Assembly: GCA_903867585.1 (NCBI GenBank)
Contig: CAIPRZ010000080.1
Location: 1-19,273 of the forward strand
Direction of reading: 5' to 3'
Length of the DNA stretch: 19,273 nucleotides
Source of the DNA: an uncultured Chlamydiae bacterium
GTDB taxonomy: Bacteria; Chlamydiota; Chlamydiia; Chlamydiales; Rhabdochlamydiaceae
Below the pieces are notes generated by a model that was not told where the DNA came from, ran no database searches, and was given only the letters and a program-made list of their open reading frames with translations. The number at the start of each line of letters is the position of its first letter. The first letter of the stretch is position 1. Made by a program: the position numbers and the translations under genes. Below, piece after piece: positions 13,249 through 19,273 of this stretch.

Positions 13249-13261
13249 TTAGTACTTAACT

Positions 13262-13301
13262 CCATAATAATAAGTCATTTAAGGATGTACTATTATTGTG
13301 G
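13262..13301. repeat. Imperfect inverted repeat after the RING gene
   Basis: CCATAATAATAAGT (13262-13275) pairs imperfectly with ACTATTATTGTGG (13289-13301). There is no T-run, so a terminator is doubtful. It may affect the 3' end of the RING mRNA or act as an operator upstream of the next gene, whose likely -10 TATAAT lies at 13322-13327. Confidence 0.4.
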
Positions 13302-13358
13302 TTATAAATAGATTATTTTGATATAATATTTATTATAAAATTTAAAAATGAAGCTATT

Positions 13359-13940
13359 ATGAGAAACAATTTATTAAAGGTTTTGATCTCTTTTATTACT
13401 GGGGCAAGTCTTACAAATGCGGGTATTTTAGAGTCCCATGTAGAAAGTAATCTTCATATAAACGTTGTTGAAGCCCCTCCACAGGTAGTTACTCAGAAAC
13501 TTACCCCTGCCCAGTTAAAAGAGGTTTTAGATCTTAAGCTGCAAGGTATTGATGCTTACGTGGTTACGGTTAAAAACCCCTCAAGACGAACTTATTCATT
13601 ATCAACAAGTTCAATCAATGCCGATGTTTTTAGGTATAATGAGGCTGTCAAAATTTTAGAAAAAAAGGGTAGTCCCCTTGTTTCTGGCGGGTTTTCTGTA
13701 GCTGGAACCTTTTTTTGGCCTTTAGGGGTTATTGGAAATATCTATAGCCTTGGAACCCTAAAAAAAGCTAAAATCTTTGAAGGTAAGCTTAAAGCGATGC
13801 TTTTAGATAAAGAAATCGTTCCCTCTTACGGAGAGCTTTCTCGCCTAGTATTAGTAAAAAAAGATCAAAATTTGTCTAAAGCCGACATTGATCTTATCGA
13901 TATGCAAACATCTCAAGTTAAAAAAGTTCAAGTAAGCTAA
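13359..13940 (+). CDS. Unknown exported protein
   Basis: 193 residues. The N-terminus (MRNNLLKVLISFITGASLTNAG) looks like a Sec signal peptide cut after about Ala21. The mature part is mixed charged, with a helical PAQLKEVLDLKLQG region, a VRTY-like SRRTYSLSTSS segment and a moderately hydrophobic Gly-rich stretch (VSGGFSVAGTFFWPLGVIG, about 108-127) that could sit in or on a membrane. No family recognised. It is first in a tightly packed set: the next gene begins nine bases after its stop. A TATAAT at 13322-13327 is the likely -10; no good -35 is seen. Likely periplasmic or surface-associated; function unknown. Confidence 0.7.
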   Translation: MRNNLLKVLISFITGASLTNAGILESHVESNLHINVVEAPPQVVTQKLTPAQLKEVLDLKLQGIDAYVVTVKNPSRRTYSLSTSSINADVFRYNEAVKILEKKGSPLVSGGFSVAGTFFWPLGVIGNIYSLGTLKKAKIFEGKLKAMLLDKEIVPSYGELSRLVLVKKDQNLSKADIDLIDMQTSQVKKVQVS

Positions 13941-13949
13941 AGGGTATTT

Positions 13950-14531
13950 ATGACCACATTGTCACCTCCAAAACCATCTATAGTTGCATTAATGGGTAGA
14001 CCTACCCCCGAAAGAGAGTTTAGTACTATTGAAATGCCCTCTTTGGCTTTAGAAGAAATGATCAGCAAAGCGTCTTTGAAAAGTTTTTGGCTTGGTATTA
14101 CTTATCGTAATCCTTTTGATCTACTTACACGTAAAATCGGTGCTTTTTCTTTAGAGTCGATGAGCGGTGATAAAGAGAGTTTTAGTTTAGTTTTCAAGCC
14201 TTCAGGCAAAGAGCCTTGTTACTTCAATTTTGATTTTCATGGGTACACTTCAAAAATTTATGCTCAAGCGGTTTCAAATGAGGGTGAAGAGAAAAATATC
14301 AGTTACGAAGCAGTATTCCATAAGATCGATAAACCCGATCATGTTTTAATTCTTGCCATAAGTAAACAAGCTAAGATTATTTGTCAGCAAGCTTTATCAG
14401 AAGATATTGAAGCCTTTTATCGTGAATCAAAAGGGGACTCGGCTCAAGCATTAACGATTTCTGAAATTGAAAATTTCAGATCCTCATTATTTAAAGTCAC
14501 ATCTTTAAACCTCATCATTGGAGGTGAATAA
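13950..14531 (+). CDS. Unknown protein, second gene of the cassette
   Basis: 193 residues, soluble, no signal peptide. The Ser/Thr/Pro-rich start (MTTLSPPKPSIVALMGRPTP) resembles a type III secretion leader, followed by a mixed alpha/beta body with LGITYRNPFDLLTRKIGAFSLE and SFSLVFKPSGKEPCYFNFDF. I recognise no family. An AGGG lies upstream of ATG 13950. Its stop overlaps the next ATG by one base (TAATG at 14529-14533), so it is co-translated with the GNAT-like gene, and a strong GGAGG for that gene lies within its last codons. Context suggests a partner, chaperone or co-expressed effector of the following protein. Confidence 0.7.
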   Translation: MTTLSPPKPSIVALMGRPTPEREFSTIEMPSLALEEMISKASLKSFWLGITYRNPFDLLTRKIGAFSLESMSGDKESFSLVFKPSGKEPCYFNFDFHGYTSKIYAQAVSNEGEEKNISYEAVFHKIDKPDHVLILAISKQAKIICQQALSEDIEAFYRESKGDSAQALTISEIENFRSSLFKVTSLNLIIGGE

Positions 14532-15517
14532 TGTCGGCAGTAATCAGCCCTGAATTTCCAAAGATCCCTTTTACTTATTTAGACCCTGTCGAAGATAGTG
14601 ACTATAAAGCGGTTAATGCAACTCTTAAGGCTTGGATAGCTAGTATTCGAGAAAGACTTGGTAAGACAAGAGCTTATATGTCTTCAAATCAGGAACTTCT
14701 TGCAACACACCCTGAAATTCAAGAAAATTTTAAAAAAGACCTTAAAGCTGTTGATCAATATAAATTCATTGTAGATGCTTTAAGAGAAGGGTGTACAGAC
14801 CATATTTCCAAAAAGAAACCTTTTTTCGTTAGAGCTTTACGTTCAGCTGAAACAGTTCAAGCTGTAGCCTCATACCATCTAACTCTTGCTGAAAATTCAG
14901 CCATGAAAGAACAGTCTTTGTACGTTGGATCATTAGCTACTGCTCCTTGGAATTTACGTTTTGATTCACCAACATCAGCTGTTGATGAAGATGAAGCCGT
15001 TCTTGTTCGTCCAGGTGCGGGGGCAACTATGTTGCTATCCTTAATTCAAAAAGCTTTTTTTGAAAAATGCCAGTATCTCTATTTAAAGCCGCTTGATGGC
15101 TCTGTTGGTTTTTATGAAAGAATGGCTATGACCCACTTTAAAGAATCAGATATTTTTTATTTGGATCTTAGATTGAAAATCCCAGCCGTTTTTTTTAAAT
15201 ACGTAGATTTTTTCCGAACTCCTTTAGCTCCGATGGAAATTTCCCATCATGCAGCTACTGCCCCACCTGCTGCGGCAATAGCTCCGATGGAAATTTCCCA
15301 TCATGCAGGTGCTGCCGCACCTGCTGCGGCAATAGCTCCGATGGAAATTTCCCATCATGCAGGTGCTGCCGCGTCAGGTGGAGCTGGTTCAGCTTTAGTA
15401 CCTTTAGCTGGGGGTAGCGGTTCCAAAACTGTTTCTAGTTCAAAAACTGCATGTTTAGCAACTACTTCATCAGCTACTCCTTTATCCACAGGTGCTGAAT
15501 TTAAGGAAAACTCCTAA
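14531..15517 (+). CDS. GNAT-like protein with C-terminal tandem repeats; candidate effector
   Basis: 328 residues. The centre (about 110-205) fits an N-acetyltransferase fold: a strand YVGSLATAPWNL, then motif A as VRPGAGATMLLSLIQKAFF (acetyl-CoA binding GxGA loop plus helix), then YLYLKPLDGSVGFYERMAM, the usual strand and FYxxxG-region helix. The R/Q opening motif A is Val or shifted by one, so activity is uncertain. The N-terminus (about 20-110) is helical. From about 232, three copies of an 18-residue APMEISHHA...PAAAI unit lead into a Ser/Gly-rich tail ending in KENS. The gene starts with an excellent GGAGG six bases before ATG. It is the third gene of a cassette ended by a terminator. 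The GNAT call is from pattern recognition by eye. Confidence 0.65.
   Translation: MSAVISPEFPKIPFTYLDPVEDSDYKAVNATLKAWIASIRERLGKTRAYMSSNQELLATHPEIQENFKKDLKAVDQYKFIVDALREGCTDHISKKKPFFVRALRSAETVQAVASYHLTLAENSAMKEQSLYVGSLATAPWNLRFDSPTSAVDEDEAVLVRPGAGATMLLSLIQKAFFEKCQYLYLKPLDGSVGFYERMAMTHFKESDIFYLDLRLKIPAVFFKYVDFFRTPLAPMEISHHAATAPPAAAIAPMEISHHAGAAAPAAAIAPMEISHHAGAAASGGAGSALVPLAGGSGSKTVSSSKTACLATTSSATPLSTGAEFKENS
15227..15372 (+). repeat. 54-bp tandem repeat, 2.7 copies
   Basis: Units at 15227-15280, 15281-15334 and a partial at 15335-15372, each starting GCTCCGATGGAAATTTCCCA. The last two copies are identical where they overlap and the first differs by a few bases. Each unit encodes 18 residues, keeping frame; copy number probably varies between strains. 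Confidence 0.95.
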
Positions 15518-15581
15518 GAATAATTCCTTTAATGAAAAGTCAATTTTCAATCTAAAAATCTTTTTAAAATATAATTATTTT

Positions 15582-15610
15582 AAAGCAGCTATTTTATAGC
15601 TGCTTTTTTT
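15582..15610 (+). terminator. Terminator of the three-gene cassette
   Basis: Perfect 11-bp stem AAAGCAGCTAT/ATAGCTGCTTT (15582-15592 with 15596-15606), three-base loop, and T-run 15604-15610. It also lies at the 3' end of the convergent MFS gene, but the minus-strand T-run is short. Confidence 0.88.
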
Positions 15611-16904
15611 ATAAATTAATCCCTAGATTCCCTTTCTTCTGACGAGGGTGCTCGCGGTCAGGGTGGTGGAATAAAATAACTGCAAGAACTGCAAGTCCTG
15701 TGATAACAGCTAAAAGAAGGAAGGCTGTTTTATAGCTTCCTGTCAAATCAACAAGCCATCCTGTTGTGATGGGGGCAATAATACCAGCTAAAGATAAACA
15801 GCTTGAGGTAATCCCTTGGGCTGATCCAGACATTTCTTTTGCTACATCAATATTAATACTAAAAAAGGCCGATTGCGGCATTAAACCAAATCCGAGTCCA
15901 AGGCTTAAAAATAAAATGGAATAGGCCAGAGAATCTGTATAGCTTAAACAGACAAAGAAGATAGCAGCTAGGGCTTGGGTTACCCAAATAAGGTGAGCTC
16001 TAGCTATACGGAGTTTACCCGTCTTTTTATGAAGGTAATCGGAAATGACGCCACCTAATTTTAAAAATAAGGCTCCGGTCAACCAGGGGATAGTGAGGTA
16101 CCAGCCGACGCTTTTGATGTTTAGATTATGTTCTAAGATAAAATACCCAGGTAGCCATAAAGTGGCAAAAAATAGCATGTAACCAAACGCAAAGTAGGCA
16201 AAATTATTAGCAATCAAGGCGGGATGGGTTAGAATATAGCGCCAATTAATTTGTACATCTTTTGAGCTTTTTTCTTTTTTAGATGAGTTTATTAATTCTA
16301 GCTCTTGCTTGCTAACATAAGCTGAATCTTTAGGATTGTCTCTAAATACGAAGTACCAAACAAAACCCCAAAAAATACCGATAAGGCTAATAGAAAAGAA
16401 CATCGTTCTCCAGCCAAAGTCGGCAACTAAATAAGAGCAAATGGGAGCTCCCAAAACGGAGGATAGAGGAATAGCAATAAGTCCAATCGACAAGGCTCTA
16501 GCTCTTTCTTTTGAAGGAAGCCAATTACTTATAGATCGAGTCATGGCTGGAAAGTGAGGGCCTTCGGTAATACCTAATAAAAATCTAATCCCTACAAAAC
16601 TCCAAAAGCCAGCAGCAAGGCCTAAAAGACCAACACATATAGACCAACTTACAGCCGATACAGGCCACATAATGCGAGTGCCATATTTATCAACAAGCCA
16701 TCCACCTAATGAGGTGAGGAGAATGTAGCCCACGCCAAATGCAGAAAGAATCATGCCGAATTGAGTATCAGTAAAATGAAATTCTCTTTTTAGCGGTTCG
16801 ATAACAAATGAGATAGCAGATCTATCGATAAAATTAACAAGCGTTATAAAGAATATCAGTCCAGTTATTAACCAGCGATAATGAGAAGTTGTTTTTGTTT
16901 TCAC
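15609..16904 (-). CDS. MFS transporter, anion:cation symporter (ACS) type
   Basis: 431 residues with twelve membrane helices. LVNFIDRSAISFVIEPLKREF in TM1, the loop 2-3 signature GGWLVDKYGTR, and FLLGITEGPHFPAMTRSISNW with its conserved Glu-Gly-Pro are features of the ACS group of MFS proteins (ExuT, phthalate, sialin-type carriers). A second loop signature, GGVISDYLHKKTGK, is in the C-terminal half. The group takes up organic anions such as hexuronates or phosphate with H+ or Na+. Start is a GTG at 16904; no ATG gives a reasonable N-terminus, and the ribosome site is weak. A long hairpin lies 22 bases upstream and may regulate expression. In an intracellular bacterium it may import a host anion. 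Confidence 0.88.
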   Translation of the reverse strand: MKTKTTSHYRWLITGLIFFITLVNFIDRSAISFVIEPLKREFHFTDTQFGMILSAFGVGYILLTSLGGWLVDKYGTRIMWPVSAVSWSICVGLLGLAAGFWSFVGIRFLLGITEGPHFPAMTRSISNWLPSKERARALSIGLIAIPLSSVLGAPICSYLVADFGWRTMFFSISLIGIFWGFVWYFVFRDNPKDSAYVSKQELELINSSKKEKSSKDVQINWRYILTHPALIANNFAYFAFGYMLFFATLWLPGYFILEHNLNIKSVGWYLTIPWLTGALFLKLGGVISDYLHKKTGKLRIARAHLIWVTQALAAIFFVCLSYTDSLAYSILFLSLGLGFGLMPQSAFFSINIDVAKEMSGSAQGITSSCLSLAGIIAPITTGWLVDLTGSYKTAFLLLAVITGLAVLAVILFHHPDREHPRQKKGNLGINL

Positions 16905-16925
16905 GGTATCAATAGGGGTTTTTAA

Positions 16926-16970
16926 AACCTGAATTTAGGGCCGTCCAGCTGGACAGCCTTTAGTCAGGTT
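16926..16970 (-). promoter_or_regulatory. Long hairpin in the MFS gene leader
   Basis: Outer stem AACCTGA/TCAGGTT (16926-16932 with 16964-16970), small internal loop, then an inner stem centred on the perfect palindrome GTCCAGCTGGAC (16943-16954) with flanking GGC/GCC pairs. It ends 22 bases before the GTG start on the minus strand. A candidate -10 (TATAAT on the minus strand, 17005-17000) lies upstream, so the hairpin would be in the 5' untranslated RNA. It could be an operator, mRNA stabiliser or attenuator. Confidence 0.6.
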
Positions 16971-17181
16971 GGTTGTTTCCCTAATATTATGCATAAAAGA
17001 TTATATTTTATAAACCGCTAGGCAATTATTGATTTTTTTGATGATTATAAAAAATTTTCCTGCCTTTTATTGACCAATTTTTTTTTCAATTAAAAAGAAA
17101 AAAAACTATCAAGTAAATTATTTATTACCTTCATAAGGTATTAAAGGTTAATGATAAATCCCTTTATATTTTTTAGCGGAA

Positions 17182-17679
17182 CTAGATTGTGAAAGGAAGT
17201 TTCTCTTCATTTCCAGCAGTAACTACTTTTGGCATAATAGGATGGTTTCTTAAAGCTAGCTGGCTTTGTAATAATTCTTTTTTGGTTAAGGCGGAAGCAG
17301 GAGGCTTAGAACTAAAAAATAATGAATGGGTAGAGACCCCAATTTTTAAAATATTACCAATAACTGGAATGCTATAGACTAAACAGGTTGTGGTCTCTTT
17401 GTCCTTAAGATGCTTAAGATACTGTTTAAATTCACTAGATTCTGGATCGGTGTCTTTAAAAACAACATGCTTTAATCCAAGATCTACTAAATTATTAGCC
17501 GTACTGACCAGGGGTATATAATCTAAAATATTATCAATGGCGATAAGACTTGTACTGACAAGCGTGGTCTTAGGAGGGGGTTTTTGAAAAGGGACTACAG
17601 CTTTAGTTTTCGGGGTTTGGACAAAATCATCTAGCGGAATGGTTTGAAATTCTAATAAGGCCGGCGATGTATTTTCCAT
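17182..17679 (-). CDS. Unknown protein with duplicated IP-N-G hydrophobic motif
   Basis: 165 residues, no signal peptide. A Pro/Lys-rich N-terminal region (1-40) precedes two similar hydrophobic segments: YIPLVSTANNLVDLG (54-68) and SIPVIGNILKIG (103-114), joined by a charged helix (EFKQYLKHLKDKE). The C-terminal 45 residues are polar. The two-segment pattern could insert in or lie on a membrane. I do not recognise a named family, though paired 'IPxxGxxxN' motifs seem familiar from uncharacterised chlamydial proteins. GAGG lies four bases before ATG 17679, a good ribosome site. It stands alone between the MFS gene and the outer-membrane protein terminator. Confidence 0.65.
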   Translation of the reverse strand: MENTSPALLEFQTIPLDDFVQTPKTKAVVPFQKPPPKTTLVSTSLIAIDNILDYIPLVSTANNLVDLGLKHVVFKDTDPESSEFKQYLKHLKDKETTTCLVYSIPVIGNILKIGVSTHSLFFSSKPPASALTKKELLQSQLALRNHPIMPKVVTAGNEEKLPFTI

Positions 17680-17732
17680 AAAACCTCAAATTTTCTAACA
17701 GTATTAAAAAATTTAATAATTTATTTCGATGG

Positions 17733-17773
17733 AAAAACATCTGACAATTTAGTTTTAAGCTAAATTGTCAGAT
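17733..17773 (-). terminator. Terminator of the outer-membrane protein gene
   Basis: On the minus strand: perfect 14-bp stem ATCTGACAATTTAG/CTAAATTGTCAGAT (17773-17760 with 17752-17739), seven-base loop, then G and five T (17738-17733). It starts 12 bases after the stop codon region of the OMP gene. Confidence 0.85.
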
Positions 17774-17785
17774 TTAAATTGGGTA

Positions 17786-18730
17786 TTACCACATGAAATC
17801 TATACCAAATACTCCCATGTTATAAATGGTGTAGTCAAATTGCAAAAGCCACTTGGTAGTATCTCTATGTGTTGGATATTTTGTAGGTCCAAGTAGGAAG
17901 TTAGCCTGAGAGGTCCAATAACCACGGTATTCAGCAAAAACACGGTAATGCGTATTAAATGTTTTTCTTAAACCGCCCTTAAACACAACAGCACCAACCC
18001 AAGTGTGGGCATTGGTTTGACCGTTAAAGTGGTTAGCATCTATAGGATTATCTGCTGGCTCTATTTGTTCAGAATTAGCATTTTTTACCCAGATAACTTG
18101 CTGCCCGAATCCACCGCCGATATAAGGAGTTAGATATTTGTTTTCTAAAGCTATTACTAAATTTGCGGTATAGCCTAGGTTTTTTGTTGGAATGATAAGA
18201 TCAAAATAATGGAAGTCTATTGCAGGATCGAGTTCTGCAATATTTGTTGAAAAAGCATTATCTGTTTGTTGATAGTAGTAAGCTTCTACTTCAGCAGCTG
18301 TTACTAAACGAACATCTTTATCTTTTCTTCTTTGAGATTCATATCCAAAGTGAAGACCTCCCATTCCAAAATAATGCGAAGGGGATTTTCCTGTCGCATA
18401 GACATTTATAGATTCTGGACTATAAGGTCCGCTTGGACCTGTAGATAAAGCAGCTCCATTTTGGAGATTTGATATTCTTACATTACCAAAACCGCCAAAG
18501 CCTCCAAGGTAGTAACCCTTGGTTTCTGGTTTAGATTCAGGCTTACTGTTAGAAGAGTGGCTACTGTCAAAATATACATCTGATAAAAAAACATTGGAAA
18601 GGGGAGCACTTGAAGATGATACTAATTCTTCTTCTTGAGTGGAGGAGACCAATTCCTCTTCTTGATCAGCATAAATAAAAATGGGGGCAAGAACTATAGC
18701 TTGAGCAGCAAATAAAAAAGCACGGTTCAT
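17786..18730 (-). CDS. Outer-membrane beta-barrel protein
   Basis: 314 residues. A signal peptide (MNRAFLFAAQAIVLAPIFIYA, likely cut before Asp22) is followed by a Ser/Glu-rich linker (22-70) with two 9-residue repeats QEEELVSS[ST], then a beta-barrel region from about 72: YYLGGFGGFGNVRIS, GMGGLHFGYES, LTPYIGGGFGQQV, VVFKGGLRKTF, YRVFAEYRGYW and a final strand ending in FGIDFMW. Alternating hydrophobic/polar strands and an aromatic last residue (Trp314) are marks of BAM-inserted barrels. It probably belongs with 8-10-stranded OmpA/OmpW/Omp31-like barrels; the exact family is not recognised. GGAG sits six bases before the ATG. It is monocistronic, with its own terminator. The acidic linker between signal and barrel is unusual. 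Confidence 0.82.
   Translation of the reverse strand: MNRAFLFAAQAIVLAPIFIYADQEEELVSSTQEEELVSSSSAPLSNVFLSDVYFDSSHSSNSKPESKPETKGYYLGGFGGFGNVRISNLQNGAALSTGPSGPYSPESINVYATGKSPSHYFGMGGLHFGYESQRRKDKDVRLVTAAEVEAYYYQQTDNAFSTNIAELDPAIDFHYFDLIIPTKNLGYTANLVIALENKYLTPYIGGGFGQQVIWVKNANSEQIEPADNPIDANHFNGQTNAHTWVGAVVFKGGLRKTFNTHYRVFAEYRGYWTSQANFLLGPTKYPTHRDTTKWLLQFDYTIYNMGVFGIDFMW
18611..18664 (-). repeat. 27-bp tandem repeat in the OMP gene
   Basis: Two 27-base units encode QEEELVSST and QEEELVSSS. The units differ at several third codon positions with the protein almost unchanged, which suggests an older duplication kept by selection on the peptide. Confidence 0.85.
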
Positions 18731-18932
18731 ATAAAACTCCGGTGATACCTATTTCATAATTGAGCAACAAATATTTTGCTACTTTTTTTGTAAAATAAAA
18801 GAGGAAGCAAAAAACTAACTCTTAAAAACAAGAAATACTGCTTGGAAATATTTACTATTACGAATAACTAACCTCTTGGAAAAAGGGTATATGGAAATTA
18901 AACTGCTTGGTGCTTTTGTTTTTTTAGCAAAT

Positions 18933-19273
18933 TTAGGAAGTTTTAAAACCTTGAATTTCAATCCAAGTATCATGATTTAGTGGGTTATAAACCTTATGTT
19001 CTTGGTAATATACACAGATTTTTTCAAAAGCATTTTTAGTTGTAGCTCGCATTAATCCATAATTTGGATCAAATATAAAGCGGTGATTGTCATCAAGAAC
19101 AACTAAAGCAATTCTATGAGCAAAACTTTTTATTAAAAATCCATCGCAGTCATTTCTAAAGCCAGTTATATCAGCGTTATAAATACCTTTTGGTGTTGAA
19201 ATATCTCCATTCGGTTCTAGTAATTTCCAAAGACTAAACCTTGTTAAACTAGCATGCTTAGATGCCTTTGCCA
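18933..19273 (-). CDS. C-terminal part of a probable C58/YopT-like (papain-fold) cysteine protease (partial)
   Basis: An open frame enters from the right edge and ends at TAA (18935-18933), giving 112 residues; the start is outside the window. SFAHRIALVVLDDNHRFIFD (49-68) followed by PNYGLMRATTKNAFEKICVYY matches the second half of YopT/AvrPphB-type C58 peptidases: a catalytic His in an [HA]-hydrophobic strand (His52), then a Phe-Asp-Pro-Asn-[FY]-Gly motif with the third catalytic residue (Asp68). The catalytic Cys should be some 100 residues earlier, outside the window. Such proteases are type III effectors or toxin domains that act on host proteins. The FDPNYG motif is distinctive, but the assignment rests on one half of the domain. 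Confidence 0.62.
   Translation of the reverse strand, partial: AKASKHASLTRFSLWKLLEPNGDISTPKGIYNADITGFRNDCDGFLIKSFAHRIALVVLDDNHRFIFDPNYGLMRATTKNAFEKICVYYQEHKVYNPLNHDTWIEIQGFKTS

Noticed and set aside
17189..17377. 62-residue plus-strand open frame
   Set aside because: Antisense to the unknown protein at 17182-17679, which has a good ribosome site.
18220..18411. 63-residue plus-strand open frame
   Set aside because: Antisense to the outer-membrane protein gene.
18891..18980. 29-residue plus-strand frame (MEIKLLGAFVFLANLG...) with AAAGGG upstream
   Set aside because: Short, and overlaps the 3' end of the probable C58-like protease gene; a chance ORF cannot be excluded.
1..19273. tRNA, rRNA, CRISPR, insertion sequence or phage integration site
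   Set aside because: Looked for on both strands; no cloverleaf-like sequence, regular spacer repeats, transposase motif or attachment duplication was recognised by eye.

Overview
This window is AT-rich bacterial DNA packed on both strands. It mixes ordinary housekeeping genes with genes that look made for use inside a eukaryotic cell. The left edge holds the tail of a lysine/alanine-rich histone H1-like protein. The rest includes a ubiquitin-specific protease (USP/C19), a RING-H2 finger protein, a probable C58/papain-like protease tail, a TMEM14 protein and several proteins with Ser/Ala-rich, low-complexity ends. The best guess is an obligate intracellular bacterium, most likely an environmental member of the Chlamydiota (Parachlamydia/Simkania/Rhabdochlamydia type). 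A Legionella-like or Holosporales-like host-associated bacterium is not excluded by sequence alone.

Left third (1-6.5 kb), mainly housekeeping and transport. In order: the H1-like tail and its terminator; a minus-strand pair of PAP2 lipid phosphatase and nitroreductase that overlap by 25 bp; a CDF cation transporter whose metal site looks altered; a TMEM14 protein; a ZIP-like membrane protein; TsaC/Sua5 for tRNA t6A synthesis; an FKBP isomerase followed by a SugE-type SMR exporter; and an RluA-family pseudouridine synthase whose extended -10 lies so close to its ATG that the mRNA may be leaderless.

Middle (6.5-12.6 kb). A USP-type deubiquitinase carries two closely spaced N-terminal membrane segments. 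A bidirectional terminator separates it from a minus-strand, Ser/Ala-rich protein with an RVxF-type PP1-docking-like motif, an AT-hook-like motif and a possible one-base frameshift near its end. Then come a dicarboxylate/amino-acid symporter coupled by an ATGA overlap to a small secreted protein, MutM (Fpg), a candidate 49-residue ORF and thiol peroxidase.

Right (12.6-19.3 kb). A RING-H2 protein, also with a membrane hairpin, starts 12 bp from the divergent tpx start. It is followed by a tight three-gene cassette: a secreted unknown, an unknown, and a GNAT-like protein with 54-bp tandem repeats. Beyond a terminator lie an MFS anion symporter with a long hairpin in its leader, an unknown protein with a duplicated hydrophobic motif, an outer-membrane beta-barrel protein with its own terminator, and the C-terminal part of a probable cysteine protease cut by the window edge.

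The most interesting pattern is that a predicted ubiquitin ligase and a predicted deubiquitinase, both of membrane-hairpin-plus-catalytic-domain design, lie within 6 kb of each other. Possible PP1-docking, acetyltransferase and protease effectors are nearby. No tRNA, rRNA, CRISPR array, transposase or attachment site was seen.
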